Assembly (NCBI GenBank): GCA_023417655.1
Contig: JAEZFD010000072.1
Span: forward strand, 1 to 64,000
Length of the DNA: 64,000 nucleotides
Source of the DNA: Planctomycetota bacterium
GTDB lineage: Bacteria > Planctomycetota > Planctomycetia > Planctomycetales > Planctomycetaceae
Direction of reading: 5' to 3'
Under the pieces are notes generated by a model that saw only the letters and a list, made by a program, of their open reading frames with translations, ran no database searches and was not told the origin of the DNA. The stretch's first letter is position 1. Each line of letters starts with the position of its first letter. Position numbers and translations under genes: made by a program. Shown here in pieces: positions 54,836 to 63,829 of this stretch.

Positions 54836-55165
54836 TCAGACCTTCTTTACAAACTCGGATTTCAGCTGCATGGCACCAAATCCATCGATCTTGCAATCGA
54901 TGTCATGGTCACCCTCTGTCAGACGAATGTTCTTGACCTTCGTGCCTGATTTCAGAACCGAAGAAGCCCCTTTTACCTTCAGGTCTTTGATCACCATCAC
55001 GGTATCGCCGTTTGTCAGAATGTTGCCGTTGGCATCCTTCCAGACACGGGATTCCGCGGCGGCGGCTGGACTCCACTCATGACCACACTCGGGGCAGACG
55101 AACAGGCTGCGGTCTTCGTAGGTGAATTCTGACTTGCATTCAGGGCAGGGGGGCAAACTCGTCAT
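54836..55165 (-). CDS. phnA: PhnA/YjdM zinc-ribbon protein
   Basis: 109 residues, the standard size. An N-terminal zinc ribbon has Cys7, Cys10, Cys24 and Cys27 (CPEC ... CPEC), followed by the YjdM/PhnA domain (VWKDANGNILTNGDTVMVIKDLKVKG and TKVKNIRLTEGDHDIDCKIDGFG). Not a phosphonoacetate hydrolase despite the old name; function uncertain. Start ATG 55165 (a TTG lies 3 bases before). Confidence 0.92.
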   Translation of the reverse strand: MTSLPPCPECKSEFTYEDRSLFVCPECGHEWSPAAAAESRVWKDANGNILTNGDTVMVIKDLKVKGASSVLKSGTKVKNIRLTEGDHDIDCKIDGFGAMQLKSEFVKKV

Positions 55166-55338
55166 CAATCATCTCATTCCATGGTTCGTACGGGCCGCTG
55201 ACTCATTTTCACCGGCCGCGGTCATTGTAAAGGAACCGCGACCCGGGGAAAGCCAGGATGAGAATGAACAGGATGGATGCTGCGAGAACGGGCTTCGTCA
55301 GCTGATTCCTCCAGCAGGACAGGTAAAGGACCGCGGAG

Positions 55339-55626
55339 TCAGACCCCTTCGATGATCAGGCCGCGATAGACGGCTCCACGGTGTCGGTGATGGGCTGCTG
55401 CCTGATACACAGGGCTCTCATACCAGGCGCGGGCTTCTTCCAGTGATGGGAACTCGGCAATCACTACCCCTTCCACATCCGGGCCTTCCAGCGTGACATG
55501 CTTCCCATATGCTGCGAGAACTTTCAGGGAATGTCCTTCCAGCGTGGCTCCCACTTGCGACCAATAGAGTTCCAGTTCCGAGGGGTCGAGCGTCTGCTCC
55601 CGCATAAATACAATATAGGCTGGCAT
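55339..55626 (-). CDS. DUF1330 family protein
   Basis: 95 residues forming one DUF1330 ferredoxin-like domain: PAYIVFMREQTLDPSELELYW, a GKHVTLEG strand, and VVIAEFPSLEEARAWYESPVYQAAAHHR. The role of this family is unknown. ATG 55626 with GGAGA upstream; the longer frame to 55677 overlaps the SDR gene's end and is unlikely. It begins 28 bases after the SDR stop, so the two genes form an operon. Confidence 0.85.
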   Translation of the reverse strand: MPAYIVFMREQTLDPSELELYWSQVGATLEGHSLKVLAAYGKHVTLEGPDVEGVVIAEFPSLEEARAWYESPVYQAAAHHRHRGAVYRGLIIEGV

Positions 55627-55654
55627 CAGTGTTCTCCAGACTGGTTGAGTGACG

Positions 55655-56410
55655 TTAACGTAATCCGCCGGAAGCAAGGATGACTTCTCCAGTCAGCCAC
55701 CCTGCATCCTCCGATGCGAGGAAAGCAGTAACCCTTGCGATGTCCGAGGGAGTCCCCATTCGTCCTAATGGCGTGAGGGCAACGAGCTGTTTCTCGAAGT
55801 CACTTCCTACTCCATAGAGCCCTGCCGTTTTTGTTCCTTCACTCAACGTTGCGCCCGGGTTAATGGAGTTCACGCGAATACGACGCGGTGCAAGTTCCCG
55901 GGAGAGAACTCCGGTCACGGCATCCAGCCCCGCCTTACTGGCTGCATAAATCGCGTAACCCGGCGGATGAGACCGCGATGCGACCGAGCCGATGTTGATA
56001 ATACTGCCCCCGTCTGGGCAAAAGTGCTTGAGCGATTCGCGTATGACGAGCAATGGACCGAGCAGATTGGTGTTGATCTCCCGATGGAACTCCTCTTCGG
56101 TCAGTTCCGCGACGGTCATCTCGCGATAGATGCCTGCATTGTTGACGAGAATGTCCAGTGGTCCGAGAGTTTCAACCGCCTGACTGCAAAGTCGGGCGAC
56201 GTCGCTGGCTCGAGTGACATCCGCCTGAATTGCGAGGGCGTGACCCCCGGCCGCATGAATCGCGGCAACAACGGCTTCTGCGCCGGCTTGATCAGTGGCA
56301 TAGTTGACGACCACAGATGCGCCTTGGGCTGCGAGTTCTTGAGCGATGCCTGCGCCGATTCCCTTGGATGCCCCTGTGACAAGTGCGACTTTGTTTTTCA
56401 GCTTCGACAT
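55655..56410 (-). CDS. Short-chain dehydrogenase/reductase (FabG-like)
   Basis: 251 residues, classical SDR: VTGASKGIGAGIA cofactor motif, NNAG (about 90-93), GSVAS Ser142, and YxxxK at Tyr155/Lys159. Prefers NADP(H) or NAD(H) for oxidation/reduction of alcohol or keto groups; 3-oxoacyl-ACP reductase-like but without fatty acid genes nearby. Ribosome site AAGGAGG 7 bases before ATG 56410. Followed in the operon by the DUF1330 gene. Confidence 0.9.
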   Translation of the reverse strand: MSKLKNKVALVTGASKGIGAGIAQELAAQGASVVVNYATDQAGAEAVVAAIHAAGGHALAIQADVTRASDVARLCSQAVETLGPLDILVNNAGIYREMTVAELTEEEFHREINTNLLGPLLVIRESLKHFCPDGGSIINIGSVASRSHPPGYAIYAASKAGLDAVTGVLSRELAPRRIRVNSINPGATLSEGTKTAGLYGVGSDFEKQLVALTPLGRMGTPSDIARVTAFLASEDAGWLTGEVILASGGLR

Positions 56411-56587
56411 GATTTGTCCTCCTTCCCCTGAGACACACAGGAAAGGAGGCTGTGACAATTCGAGCCGAGAAACTTCAAAAGAGTTTGGAAATCGCCGTCC
56501 GCGTTCCCGCCATGCCATCCCATGCTGTGTACAGCGTTATTTCCGTGAAGAAGGAGCGCTGCGTGGGGAGTCGGCAGAGCAGCTGGA

Positions 56588-57469
56588 CTAATTCAGCTGA
56601 AGGACGCGGCTGAACTCACCTCGATCAAACAGCTTCCGCAGCCATTCGGTCTGGTCACGAGGTTCAAGGAATGGATGTTCCCGGAACAGAGCCAGATTGT
56701 GCTCTTCCACAGACCTCTCGATGGTCCGAACCGCATCGACAGCGACTTCAGAAATCCGCTTCACGTGAGGGGCGATGAACAGGAGACGTTCAGGGTCGAC
56801 ATGCCCGGCCTGAATAAACCCTTTGGTTTTTCTGGCACAGCGGCATGGATTGGCCGGGTTCACGAGGCCGCATTGCTCCTGCATGAACTGGGTTAGATCG
56901 CGACGAGCACGAGAGAGTGATTGCCGGAAATTGTCTGGCGAGATCTCCAAGATTTCACTGGCAATGGTATCGCTCGCTCCGAAGATTTCTCCGAGCGTGA
57001 AGATCAGCCGCTGCTTTCGTTCAAGGCACAGGAGCATGCCGGTCGTACATGAGATTTTGGCTTCTTCAACGAGCAGGGAGACATCGGCGGGGACCGTTTT
57101 CGGGTCTGGGAGATCCATGTCGGGGGTGCCATTAATCGCGTCGGCATACCGGGTAAACGACACAGCTTCCGCTTCACCGCGCTGACGCTTCATGTTCAGC
57201 ACATGATTCACTGTGATTCGATAAAGCCAAGTTCGGAAGCGGCTCTCTCCCTGAAATGTACTTAGTCGTGTGATTGCTTTAATCAGGACTTCCTGTGTTA
57301 CCTCCTCTGCGTCCTGCGGAAAGAAGACCATTCGAACCGCAATGTTATAGATCCATGCTTGGTGCCTGAGAATCAGTTGTTCCAGAGCGGTTCGGTTGCC
57401 ACTCTTCGCCTGAACGATCAGATCCAGCTCAGTTGCATCGTCGATCACTTCAGCAAACGGATTTTGCAT
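56588..57469 (-). CDS. ECF sigma factor with an unusual Cys-containing C-terminal extension
   Basis: 293 residues. Region 2 is about 18-90 (ILRHQAWIYNIAVRMVFFPQDAEEVTQEV) and region 4 about 138-195 (LLCLERKQRLIFTLGEIFGAS, QSLSRARRDLTQFM). Beyond it is a 95-residue tail with C200, NPANPCRC (Cys209, Cys211) and RKTKGFIQAGHVDPERLLF, possibly a metal or redox site. The tail probably senses a signal, replacing a separate anti-sigma factor; none is next door. The SDR/DUF1330 operon begins 177 bases beyond its stop and could be a target. Confidence 0.85.
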   Translation of the reverse strand: MQNPFAEVIDDATELDLIVQAKSGNRTALEQLILRHQAWIYNIAVRMVFFPQDAEEVTQEVLIKAITRLSTFQGESRFRTWLYRITVNHVLNMKRQRGEAEAVSFTRYADAINGTPDMDLPDPKTVPADVSLLVEEAKISCTTGMLLCLERKQRLIFTLGEIFGASDTIASEILEISPDNFRQSLSRARRDLTQFMQEQCGLVNPANPCRCARKTKGFIQAGHVDPERLLFIAPHVKRISEVAVDAVRTIERSVEEHNLALFREHPFLEPRDQTEWLRKLFDRGEFSRVLQLN

Positions 57470-57794
57470 ATGGGATTCCTGAAAGCAGTGCGGTTTGACA
57501 GGAACGTCTGGGCCCTGATTCTGACAGGGGACGTTCCGTGATTGCTATTCCATGACCTTTGACACTGCTCATCATGGAGTGTGACAGTTCGTTCCGCCCC
57601 CCTCGAGCAGTTTGCCTTGGCGAGTGCCTGCGGAACGCGTTCCGATTGGTGAAAGACTCGGTTCCGCGCGCCGAGAGTGTGCGGATCAAGAAGCAAGATT
57701 GATCCCACAACTGAAAATAAGAAACCCGCCGAGTATCGCAAAAGCGACTGCTGGCGGGTGGCTTCTTTGTCATTCGACGGAAAATATGATGAGA
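57470..57794. other. Intergenic region with a dispersed repeat copy
   Basis: Includes a 35-base copy of a repeat at 57605-57639 that also occurs at 4459-4493 (28 of 35 positions match), and the terminator for the next gene. No gene seen. Confidence 0.45.
57724..57759 (-). terminator. Probable terminator of the inositol monophosphatase gene
   Basis: ACCCGCC at 57724-57730 and GGCGGGT at 57753-57759. On the minus strand it is followed by TTCTTATTTTC, 36 bases past the stop. Confidence 0.7.
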
Positions 57795-58625
57795 TTATCG
57801 AGGTTTTGTGGGATTAAGGAGATGTCCTGCAGACTGGTGAATGATCTCGAGGACCTCGCGATGAATCATTCCATTGGTTGCGAGGATGCTGGTTTTTGTG
57901 AGAGGCAGGTCCCCTCCGAATGCATTCGAACAGCGACCGCCAGCTTCGTCGACCAGCAGGCGCCCCGCTGCGAAATCCCAAGGCGATAACTGATATTCAA
58001 AGTATGCCCCAAAGATGCCTCGGGCGACATTGGCGAGATCGAGAGAGGCCGTTCCTAATCGCCGGATACCATGAATCTTCGATTTGAAGAGTCCATGGAT
58101 GGTCGCGAGGGTCGCTTCCATCAGTACGTCGCGGTCGTAATAGAAACCGACGCCGACGAGCGATTCAGAAAGGTTCTGCTGGCTGACAATCATGCGTGCA
58201 TCGTTGTACCAGGCGCCCGCTCCGCGAGCAGCGACGTACCAGTCATTTCGAGCAGGATTGTAGACCACGCCGCAATGCGTTCGGCCCCGACAAGCGTATG
58301 CGATTGACACGGCAAAGTGGGGGAGTCCGTGCGCGTAATTCGTGGTGCCGTCCAGTGGATCGACGATCCAGAGATGCTCTGGGATATCATCGCTCTCCAG
58401 CTTCGGACATGTTTCTTCCGAGAGGATCGTATGGTGCGGAAAGGTCTCGCGAATGGCGTCAAGAACGACCTTCTCGGCAGCGAAATCTGCCTCGGAGACC
58501 AAATCGTTTTCGGCCTTCTCTCGCATCGTGAAACCGCGTTCCTGAAAATCCATCAGGACATCGCCGGCTTGCTGGGCAGCGAGGACTGCCAGGGAAAGTT
58601 CTGCGGAGTGTTCTTCCAGCGACAT
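57795..58625 (-). CDS. Inositol monophosphatase family protein
   Basis: 276 residues. Metal-binding motifs: DLVSEADFAAE (Asp), LSEE (Glu71-type), WIVDPLDGTTNYAHGLP (Asp/Gly/Thr core) and SPWDFAAGRLLVDEAGG. This fold dephosphorylates inositol phosphates, histidinol phosphate or PAP with Mg2+; which of these cannot be told. Start ATG 58625 (a TTG lies earlier). Single gene with a terminator. Confidence 0.92.
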   Translation of the reverse strand: MSLEEHSAELSLAVLAAQQAGDVLMDFQERGFTMREKAENDLVSEADFAAEKVVLDAIRETFPHHTILSEETCPKLESDDIPEHLWIVDPLDGTTNYAHGLPHFAVSIAYACRGRTHCGVVYNPARNDWYVAARGAGAWYNDARMIVSQQNLSESLVGVGFYYDRDVLMEATLATIHGLFKSKIHGIRRLGTASLDLANVARGIFGAYFEYQLSPWDFAAGRLLVDEAGGRCSNAFGGDLPLTKTSILATNGMIHREVLEIIHQSAGHLLNPTKPR

Positions 58626-59471
58626 AGACAACTCAGTTACAAGATTCGCCCGCTTTTCAAATCTGGATGGCCCGGTTTGAACAAGTCAATGAATATTGCT
58701 TCTCAGCCCCAGAATTCACGGCGATCGGGCGGTCGTCGTCTCGGGGAATCTAAACATTCCCAAGTTCCAGAGGGGAGAGCCCGACCGATTATTGCTTGTT
58801 TTAGGCTAGCAGCTGATAAGACAGCTCAAAACAGTGTCCGCTCTCGAAACAGCTCCTGTTGCTGAAACAGGACCCGTTGTTGACTCTCGGGAGCTCATGT
58901 GTTCAAAGGAGATTCCACTCTTCGCATGCAATTAGTTCTGCTGAAATCCGACGGGGGAAGTCAAACTGTGATTTCCCGAGCCGTGTCGGGCGAGTCACAT
59001 GGTGCTTCCCCTGACTGAACTCCGGGTTCCTCGGAAATCGGGGAGCCTTCCGGGGCTTTGTCATTGGGGTTTTCCAAGTGATGCGGGCTCGGCCGAACCA
59101 CCATCGACCGATGAACACTTCCTGAGAATAGGCCCCAGTCGCCTAATGACTAGCAATTTTGCGGCGAACTTAATGAGATTTCAGATGATGGTGCTGATTG
59201 CAGCACCCTTACCTAAAATTGCAACATGAAAAATATTGTCCTTGCGAAGTTTTCAGTTCATTATCGGTCGGCTACGCATTGAACCTGCTGAATTTTCAGT
59301 CCTTCTGTTGTCGGAGAGCGGCCGCCGAAGAGCGTAGAAAGAAGAAAATAGACTTCTTAGGTAATATGGATGTTCCAATTCCCGACCAGAGGTGACTATC
59401 GACCGACCGAAGCGTTGTTGATCGAATGCTTTCATTGAAAGCAAGAGGGCAGCTTAGACCCGCGCGTAAAA
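58626..59471. other. Gene-poor region upstream of the inositol monophosphatase gene
   Basis: About 850 bases. Contains a CCTGTT/AACAGG hairpin (near 58855-58871) and a perfect 7-base stem GGTGCTG/CAGCACC at 59190-59207. No gene with a ribosome site or known family. Could hide a small RNA. Confidence 0.4.
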
Positions 59472-59495
59472 ATGCACCGTCACTGGACGGTGCAT
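59472..59495 (-). terminator. Intrinsic terminator of trxB
   Basis: Stem ATGCACCGTC/GACGGTGCAT, 4-base loop, followed on the minus strand by TTTTTA, about 50 bases past the stop. Confidence 0.9.
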
Positions 59496-59545
59496 CGATG
59501 ACGATCACATCTGTCGCTTGAGCTGCGTTATGGTTGGTTTGTCGA

Positions 59546-60592
59546 TCAATGTTGCAGCGACAGCCATCGCTCGCAATCCAGCGCAGCCATGCAACCTGAG
59601 GCTGCTGCCGTGATCGCCTGACGGTAGTTGTCATCGGCGACATCGCCCGCCGCGAACACACCTTCGACGCTGGTGTTCGTGCGGAATGGAACAGTCCACT
59701 TCAAGTAACCTTTGGAGTTCATCTCCAAATGGCCCTTGAGGAATTCGGTATTCGGAGTGTGACCAATCGCTGCGAAGTAACCAGTTGCTTCGAGTTCTTC
59801 TGTCTTGTCGGGATCGTCGACGCTTCGGATGCGGACGCCAGTCACTCCAGATTCATCGTTTCCGAGAACCTCATCGATGACCGAGTTCCATTTCACTTCG
59901 ATCTTCGGATTGTTGAGAGCTCGTTCTGCCATCACACGGCTTGCACGGAACTCGTCTCGACGGTGAACGATGTACACTTTGGAACCGAATTTCGCGAGAT
60001 AGTCGGATTCTTCCATGGCTGTGTCGCCGCCACCGACCACAACCAGGGGCCGGTCACGGAATCGGGGCAGGGCTCCATCGCAGACCGCACAGGCCGAAAC
60101 CCCCATGTTCTTGAACTTCTTCTCGGATTCGAGACCGAGATAGTTCGCCCGGGCACCAGTCGCGACGATCACAGAATCGGCCTCGTAAGTCGCTCCGCTG
60201 CTTGTCGTCAGCTTGAACGGGCGCTCTGAGAAGTCGACCTGAGTCACGTCTTCCATCAGGGTACGTGTCCCGAAATTGATCGCCTGCTGACGCATCAGCT
60301 CCATCAGTTCCGGACCGCTCACACCATGTTTCTGATGAGGAGACATCATCTGCCGACGTTCTTTCGGCAGAGCATTCTCCAGATACTGCGACAGGTCTCC
60401 GGATGGAAAACCGGGATAGTTCTCCACTTCGGTGGTGATGGCCAGCTGACCCAGAGGGGGACGTCCCAGATCCCAGTTCTCCTGCGTCATTTCGCCTTCG
60501 ATAACCAGTGGCTCCAGACTGGCACGGGCCGCGTAAATGGCAGCTGACCAGCCAGCCGGTCCTGACCCGATGATGATCACGCGCTCTGCCAT
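59546..60592 (-). CDS. trxB: Thioredoxin reductase with an insertion
   Basis: 348 residues, about 30 more than usual. FAD-binding IIIGSGPAGWSAAIYAARA at the N-terminus, redox-active disulfide Cys168/Cys171 in SACAVCDGA, NADPH-binding VVVGGGDTAMEES, and C-terminal FAAGDVADDNYRQAITAAASGCMAA. Electrons pass from NADPH to thioredoxin. The extra segment (about 65-92, SQYLENALPKERRQMMSPHQ) splits the usual ENYPGFP...GPELMELM stretch. No thioredoxin gene is adjacent. Confidence 0.93.
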   Translation of the reverse strand: MAERVIIIGSGPAGWSAAIYAARASLEPLVIEGEMTQENWDLGRPPLGQLAITTEVENYPGFPSGDLSQYLENALPKERRQMMSPHQKHGVSGPELMELMRQQAINFGTRTLMEDVTQVDFSERPFKLTTSSGATYEADSVIVATGARANYLGLESEKKFKNMGVSACAVCDGALPRFRDRPLVVVGGGDTAMEESDYLAKFGSKVYIVHRRDEFRASRVMAERALNNPKIEVKWNSVIDEVLGNDESGVTGVRIRSVDDPDKTEELEATGYFAAIGHTPNTEFLKGHLEMNSKGYLKWTVPFRTNTSVEGVFAAGDVADDNYRQAITAAASGCMAALDCERWLSLQH

Positions 60593-60818
60593 GCGTCTTC
60601 TGCCTCTTTCGTAACGAACATGAACAATTGTTGACTGCGATGAATTCGATGTTTCAGAGGAACCATACCGCAGAGGGGGCGGGCTGACAATTGGGAGGAG
60701 TTTCTGCCCCCCCTGTTATGACGGGAGTCTCCGGGAAATCCTCAGTCAGCGCCGGAAATCGACTTTCAGGGGCGATATGGACAGTTATTGATGAGAACTC
60801 TGGAGCTGTCATTCTGGT

Positions 60819-61610
60819 CTATTGGGAGTCGGGCTGCTGCCCGGAAACCTGATGGACTTCGTGAACGGAGTCGTCAGCTCCGGTCTCAGCCAGCCAACCC
60901 CGTTCAGGAAGGACATGGGCGAGTTGACGACGACAGCGGGAAACGGTTTGGATACTCGTTTCGGGGACCAGATCAATCAACGACAGGAATTCGCTGAAGG
61001 CGACCAGTTCTTCCAGAATCAGGCGTTTCTGGTCCATTTCGAATGCGGATTCGGATTTCTGCTTCAGCTGATGAACTAGCGCGACAACCTGCTCGTGAAT
61101 CTGAGCCCGAAGTTCTGGCGACCGGGTCTCCGGCGCGACGACAAGCGCACTCCAGGCCGAGCTGATGCGAAGTGTCAATTCGGCGAAGGCAACTGGATTG
61201 ATCCCAATTTTGCGCAGATGGGTACGTACCTGTGGATCAGCCATCCAGTGGTCTGCCTGAACCTCAGGCGAGAGCGCTGATCTCATCGCATTTCGTAACA
61301 CCTGCACCTGACCTTCGATATCATGACCCGGCCGGAGTGTCGGGAGTTCTGCAGGCAGGATCTCTGGGATCTGGCGGTTCGGAAGATGTTCGAGGACTTG
61401 CAGGAAGATGGCGACATCCTGCTCGGTCAGCGGTGTCATAAAGGCTGACTGCATGACATCGATTCGAACCGGAACAGAGACAACAGGTTCCAGACAGTCC
61501 GACGACTGACCGCATCCCGTCAAAGCGAAGGCCAGGGACAGGATGGGAATCCAATGTCTTCGGGGCAGGGAATTGATACTTAGTCTCACCTCAGGACGTT
61601 CCTTCCGCAT
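60819..61610 (-). CDS. Lipoprotein, unknown function
   Basis: 263 residues. Lipobox FALTGCGQ gives a lipidation Cys near residue 33. The body is alpha-helical with no known domain; the second half (residues 145-240) has long amphipathic helices rich in Gln, Glu and Leu. A GTG at 61589 is an alternative start with GGAAGGAA before it. Between trxB and a BBP7 gene; it is possibly cotranscribed with BBP7, 140 bases away. Confidence 0.65.
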   Translation of the reverse strand: MRKERPEVRLSINSLPRRHWIPILSLAFALTGCGQSSDCLEPVVSVPVRIDVMQSAFMTPLTEQDVAIFLQVLEHLPNRQIPEILPAELPTLRPGHDIEGQVQVLRNAMRSALSPEVQADHWMADPQVRTHLRKIGINPVAFAELTLRISSAWSALVVAPETRSPELRAQIHEQVVALVHQLKQKSESAFEMDQKRLILEELVAFSEFLSLIDLVPETSIQTVSRCRRQLAHVLPERGWLAETGADDSVHEVHQVSGQQPDSQ

Positions 61611-61691
61611 TTCACATCATCTTCTCGGGAAGACGCAGGGCACTACCACATCGAATGGTATTGAAGCTCATGGGGGCGCTGAAAACGCCGC

Positions 61692-61726
61692 GGGCAGTGT
61701 GACTTCGATCAGAGGTCACGCTGCCC
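61692..61726 (-). terminator. Probable terminator of the BBP7 gene
   Basis: GGGCAGTGTGAC at 61692-61703 and GTCACGCTGCCC at 61715-61726, one G-U mismatch, 11-base loop. The U-run is weak, so it may be partial. Confidence 0.6.
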
Positions 61727-61750
61727 GGCGAGTGTCAGAGCCACTGGTTT

Positions 61751-63427
61751 CTAGTATTCCCAGTCGAGAGCGAAGCTGACCTGATTCGCCCACCAGCTTG
61801 ATCGCTTGTTGCCAATCTCAGGATAGAGCGGGAAACCCTGCCAGTTGATTGTCTCGGTCGGTCGGGAGACTTCACCCACCCAGCTGAAGGTATAACCGAC
61901 TCGGAAGGTGGCATACTCGAACATGGACATGTTCTTGATGACTGGAATTACGTCGAGGATCGCGAACTCCCCGAAGATTGACTGCTGGAACATTGGTGAA
62001 ACGTGAGTCGTGTTCTTCTTCGAGTTGAATTCGGATCGATTGCCTTCGTCCAGCATTCGCGGAGTGGTGTTTCCATTGAAGCGAACGTCAAACAGCGGGT
62101 CACCGATGTTATCACCGTAGAGATGGATGTGTTCGTTATTAACAGCGATCCCCAGGTTCGTCTCACCGTACATCTTGAATCCGCTGCGAGGGCCGCCCAG
62201 ATCAAACCGCAAACCAATCTCTGGACCAGCGATGTGGGACTCGACAGTATTATTCAGTGTCGCGGTGTACTGGTCATACAGCCGCTGGAGTGATGTACTG
62301 ACTGGTCGGCCTGTGTAGGTCGTCGTGGATGTTCCCCCGCCGGTACTGGTGGCGGTGAGTCCAGTGATGTTGTAGTTAAACCCGCTGTCAATCCCGCGGA
62401 AGTGGAAACCTTCACCGATGTAAGTGTATCTCATCCCGTACAACGTACGGAGTTTGACAGCATCTGTGCGGTACACCGGCTGCTGGTAGATGTTGAAGTT
62501 CGCTCCAGCTGCCTGAGTTGTGTTCTTCACACTATACAGAACGTCGTACTTCGCCGTCGAACCGTCTCCGAAGTCGACCCCTTCGAATGGCTCACCGTTG
62601 TAGAGGGGGATGTTTCCGTTTGTCGGAGTCAGATTCTGTCCACCCAACTGCAGAGTGAGAGCCTGGTTCACCCGAATTCCATTAATGTACTCAGCTCCTC
62701 TGGCGAAGTCTCTTCCACCTTCTCCGCCCCACCACGCTGTTGCAATCACACCGGTGTCGTCTTCATTGAAGAACCCAAGGTTCCCCTTGATCCCGCCGAC
62801 GGTTTTTGGTGTTCCTAGAACACTTGTCCCATAGATGGGATAAGCCTTGTCGCTGACGACTGTCACCGCTGTCGTGCTGATTACCGGGTAAGGGAAGATC
62901 AGAGGGGACACAGAATAAAAGCCGTTCACCGGCGGAGTGAAGTTCGGGACCGATGGATACAAGCCGCTGTATGGATCGACAGGAACGCCGTTCGGCACGT
63001 TGCGAGCTCCATCCGAGCCGTTCTGGGCATAGGCCGATCCGAATGTCGCGGAGCCTGCATCGGCGTAAACAATCGCCATGGCTTCAATCGAGCCGACGAA
63101 GGTCCGCTTCTGGTTCAGGATCTGGCGGAACCAGAGACCGTTGCTGTTGTAGTGCTGATCCTGCGCGACGTTCCCTGGATGGAACGGGCTGATCTGCGGC
63201 CAGGGTTGAAACTCTGGCGGCGTGGCTTGCGGGTAAAGCACGTTGGGATCGACATAATTGGGACCGGGAACCGGCGCCATTGCTGATCCATAGGCATTTC
63301 CATACCCACCATTCGGCGCGTAAAAATTGGCGTCGCTTGCATCTGGCGTTTGGCCAGACGCGGGGGCATGGATAGCCAGCAGCATCACTGCGCCCGCCAC
63401 GGCTGTCATCCAGGGCTGAATCCGCAT
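61751..63427 (-). CDS. BBP7-like outer membrane beta-barrel protein
   Basis: 558 residues. Signal peptide about 1-24 (ending ASGQ), then an Ala/Pro/Tyr-rich region and a long stretch of amphipathic beta strands with alternating hydrophobic and aromatic residues. Signature-like segments: GNLGFFNEDDTGVIATAWWGGEG, GMRYTYIGEGFHFRG, GPEIGLRFDLGGPRSGFKMYGETNLGIAVN. It ends in a typical beta-barrel sequence terminating FALDWEY with a final aromatic residue. Planctomycete-specific family, probably outer-membrane pores. ATG 63427 has CAAGGA 8 bases upstream. Confidence 0.8.
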   Translation of the reverse strand: MRIQPWMTAVAGAVMLLAIHAPASGQTPDASDANFYAPNGGYGNAYGSAMAPVPGPNYVDPNVLYPQATPPEFQPWPQISPFHPGNVAQDQHYNSNGLWFRQILNQKRTFVGSIEAMAIVYADAGSATFGSAYAQNGSDGARNVPNGVPVDPYSGLYPSVPNFTPPVNGFYSVSPLIFPYPVISTTAVTVVSDKAYPIYGTSVLGTPKTVGGIKGNLGFFNEDDTGVIATAWWGGEGGRDFARGAEYINGIRVNQALTLQLGGQNLTPTNGNIPLYNGEPFEGVDFGDGSTAKYDVLYSVKNTTQAAGANFNIYQQPVYRTDAVKLRTLYGMRYTYIGEGFHFRGIDSGFNYNITGLTATSTGGGTSTTTYTGRPVSTSLQRLYDQYTATLNNTVESHIAGPEIGLRFDLGGPRSGFKMYGETNLGIAVNNEHIHLYGDNIGDPLFDVRFNGNTTPRMLDEGNRSEFNSKKNTTHVSPMFQQSIFGEFAILDVIPVIKNMSMFEYATFRVGYTFSWVGEVSRPTETINWQGFPLYPEIGNKRSSWWANQVSFALDWEY

Positions 63428-63829
63428 CAGTACATCCTTGACTGGCTTGCCAGACACGCTCGTGCGGCTGGCGATCGACGATAAGGAATCCAAAATTCCT
63501 CGCGACCTGATCCCCCGGAATTGACGCTGCATCATGCGGACACGGAGGACGGGTCCCGAGTGAGTTATCGGATCTCCAGTCAGTCAAACTGTACCGATTG
63601 TGTGAGTCATGAGGCGTTTTCCTGTCGTGCTGATTCTATGGCAATTTCTGCCTTTGCTGAAAAGAACGGTTGCACCGGCCATTTTGGTGGGACTTCCGCC
63701 CCTGAACTGGCACAGTCTGCCGTGAGGTGCACCTCGTTCCGGCGAAATCAGCAAATCGGCCTCTTCACATCGGCGGAAACTGGCTGGCTGCCGCGCGACC
63801 ACAGACCCGGACTCCGGCAAAATCGGGCG
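63428..63829. other. Intergenic region
   Basis: Upstream of the BBP7 gene and downstream of the partial gene at the window edge, all on the minus strand. Must hold the BBP7 promoter. No gene or strong repeat seen. Confidence 0.35.
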
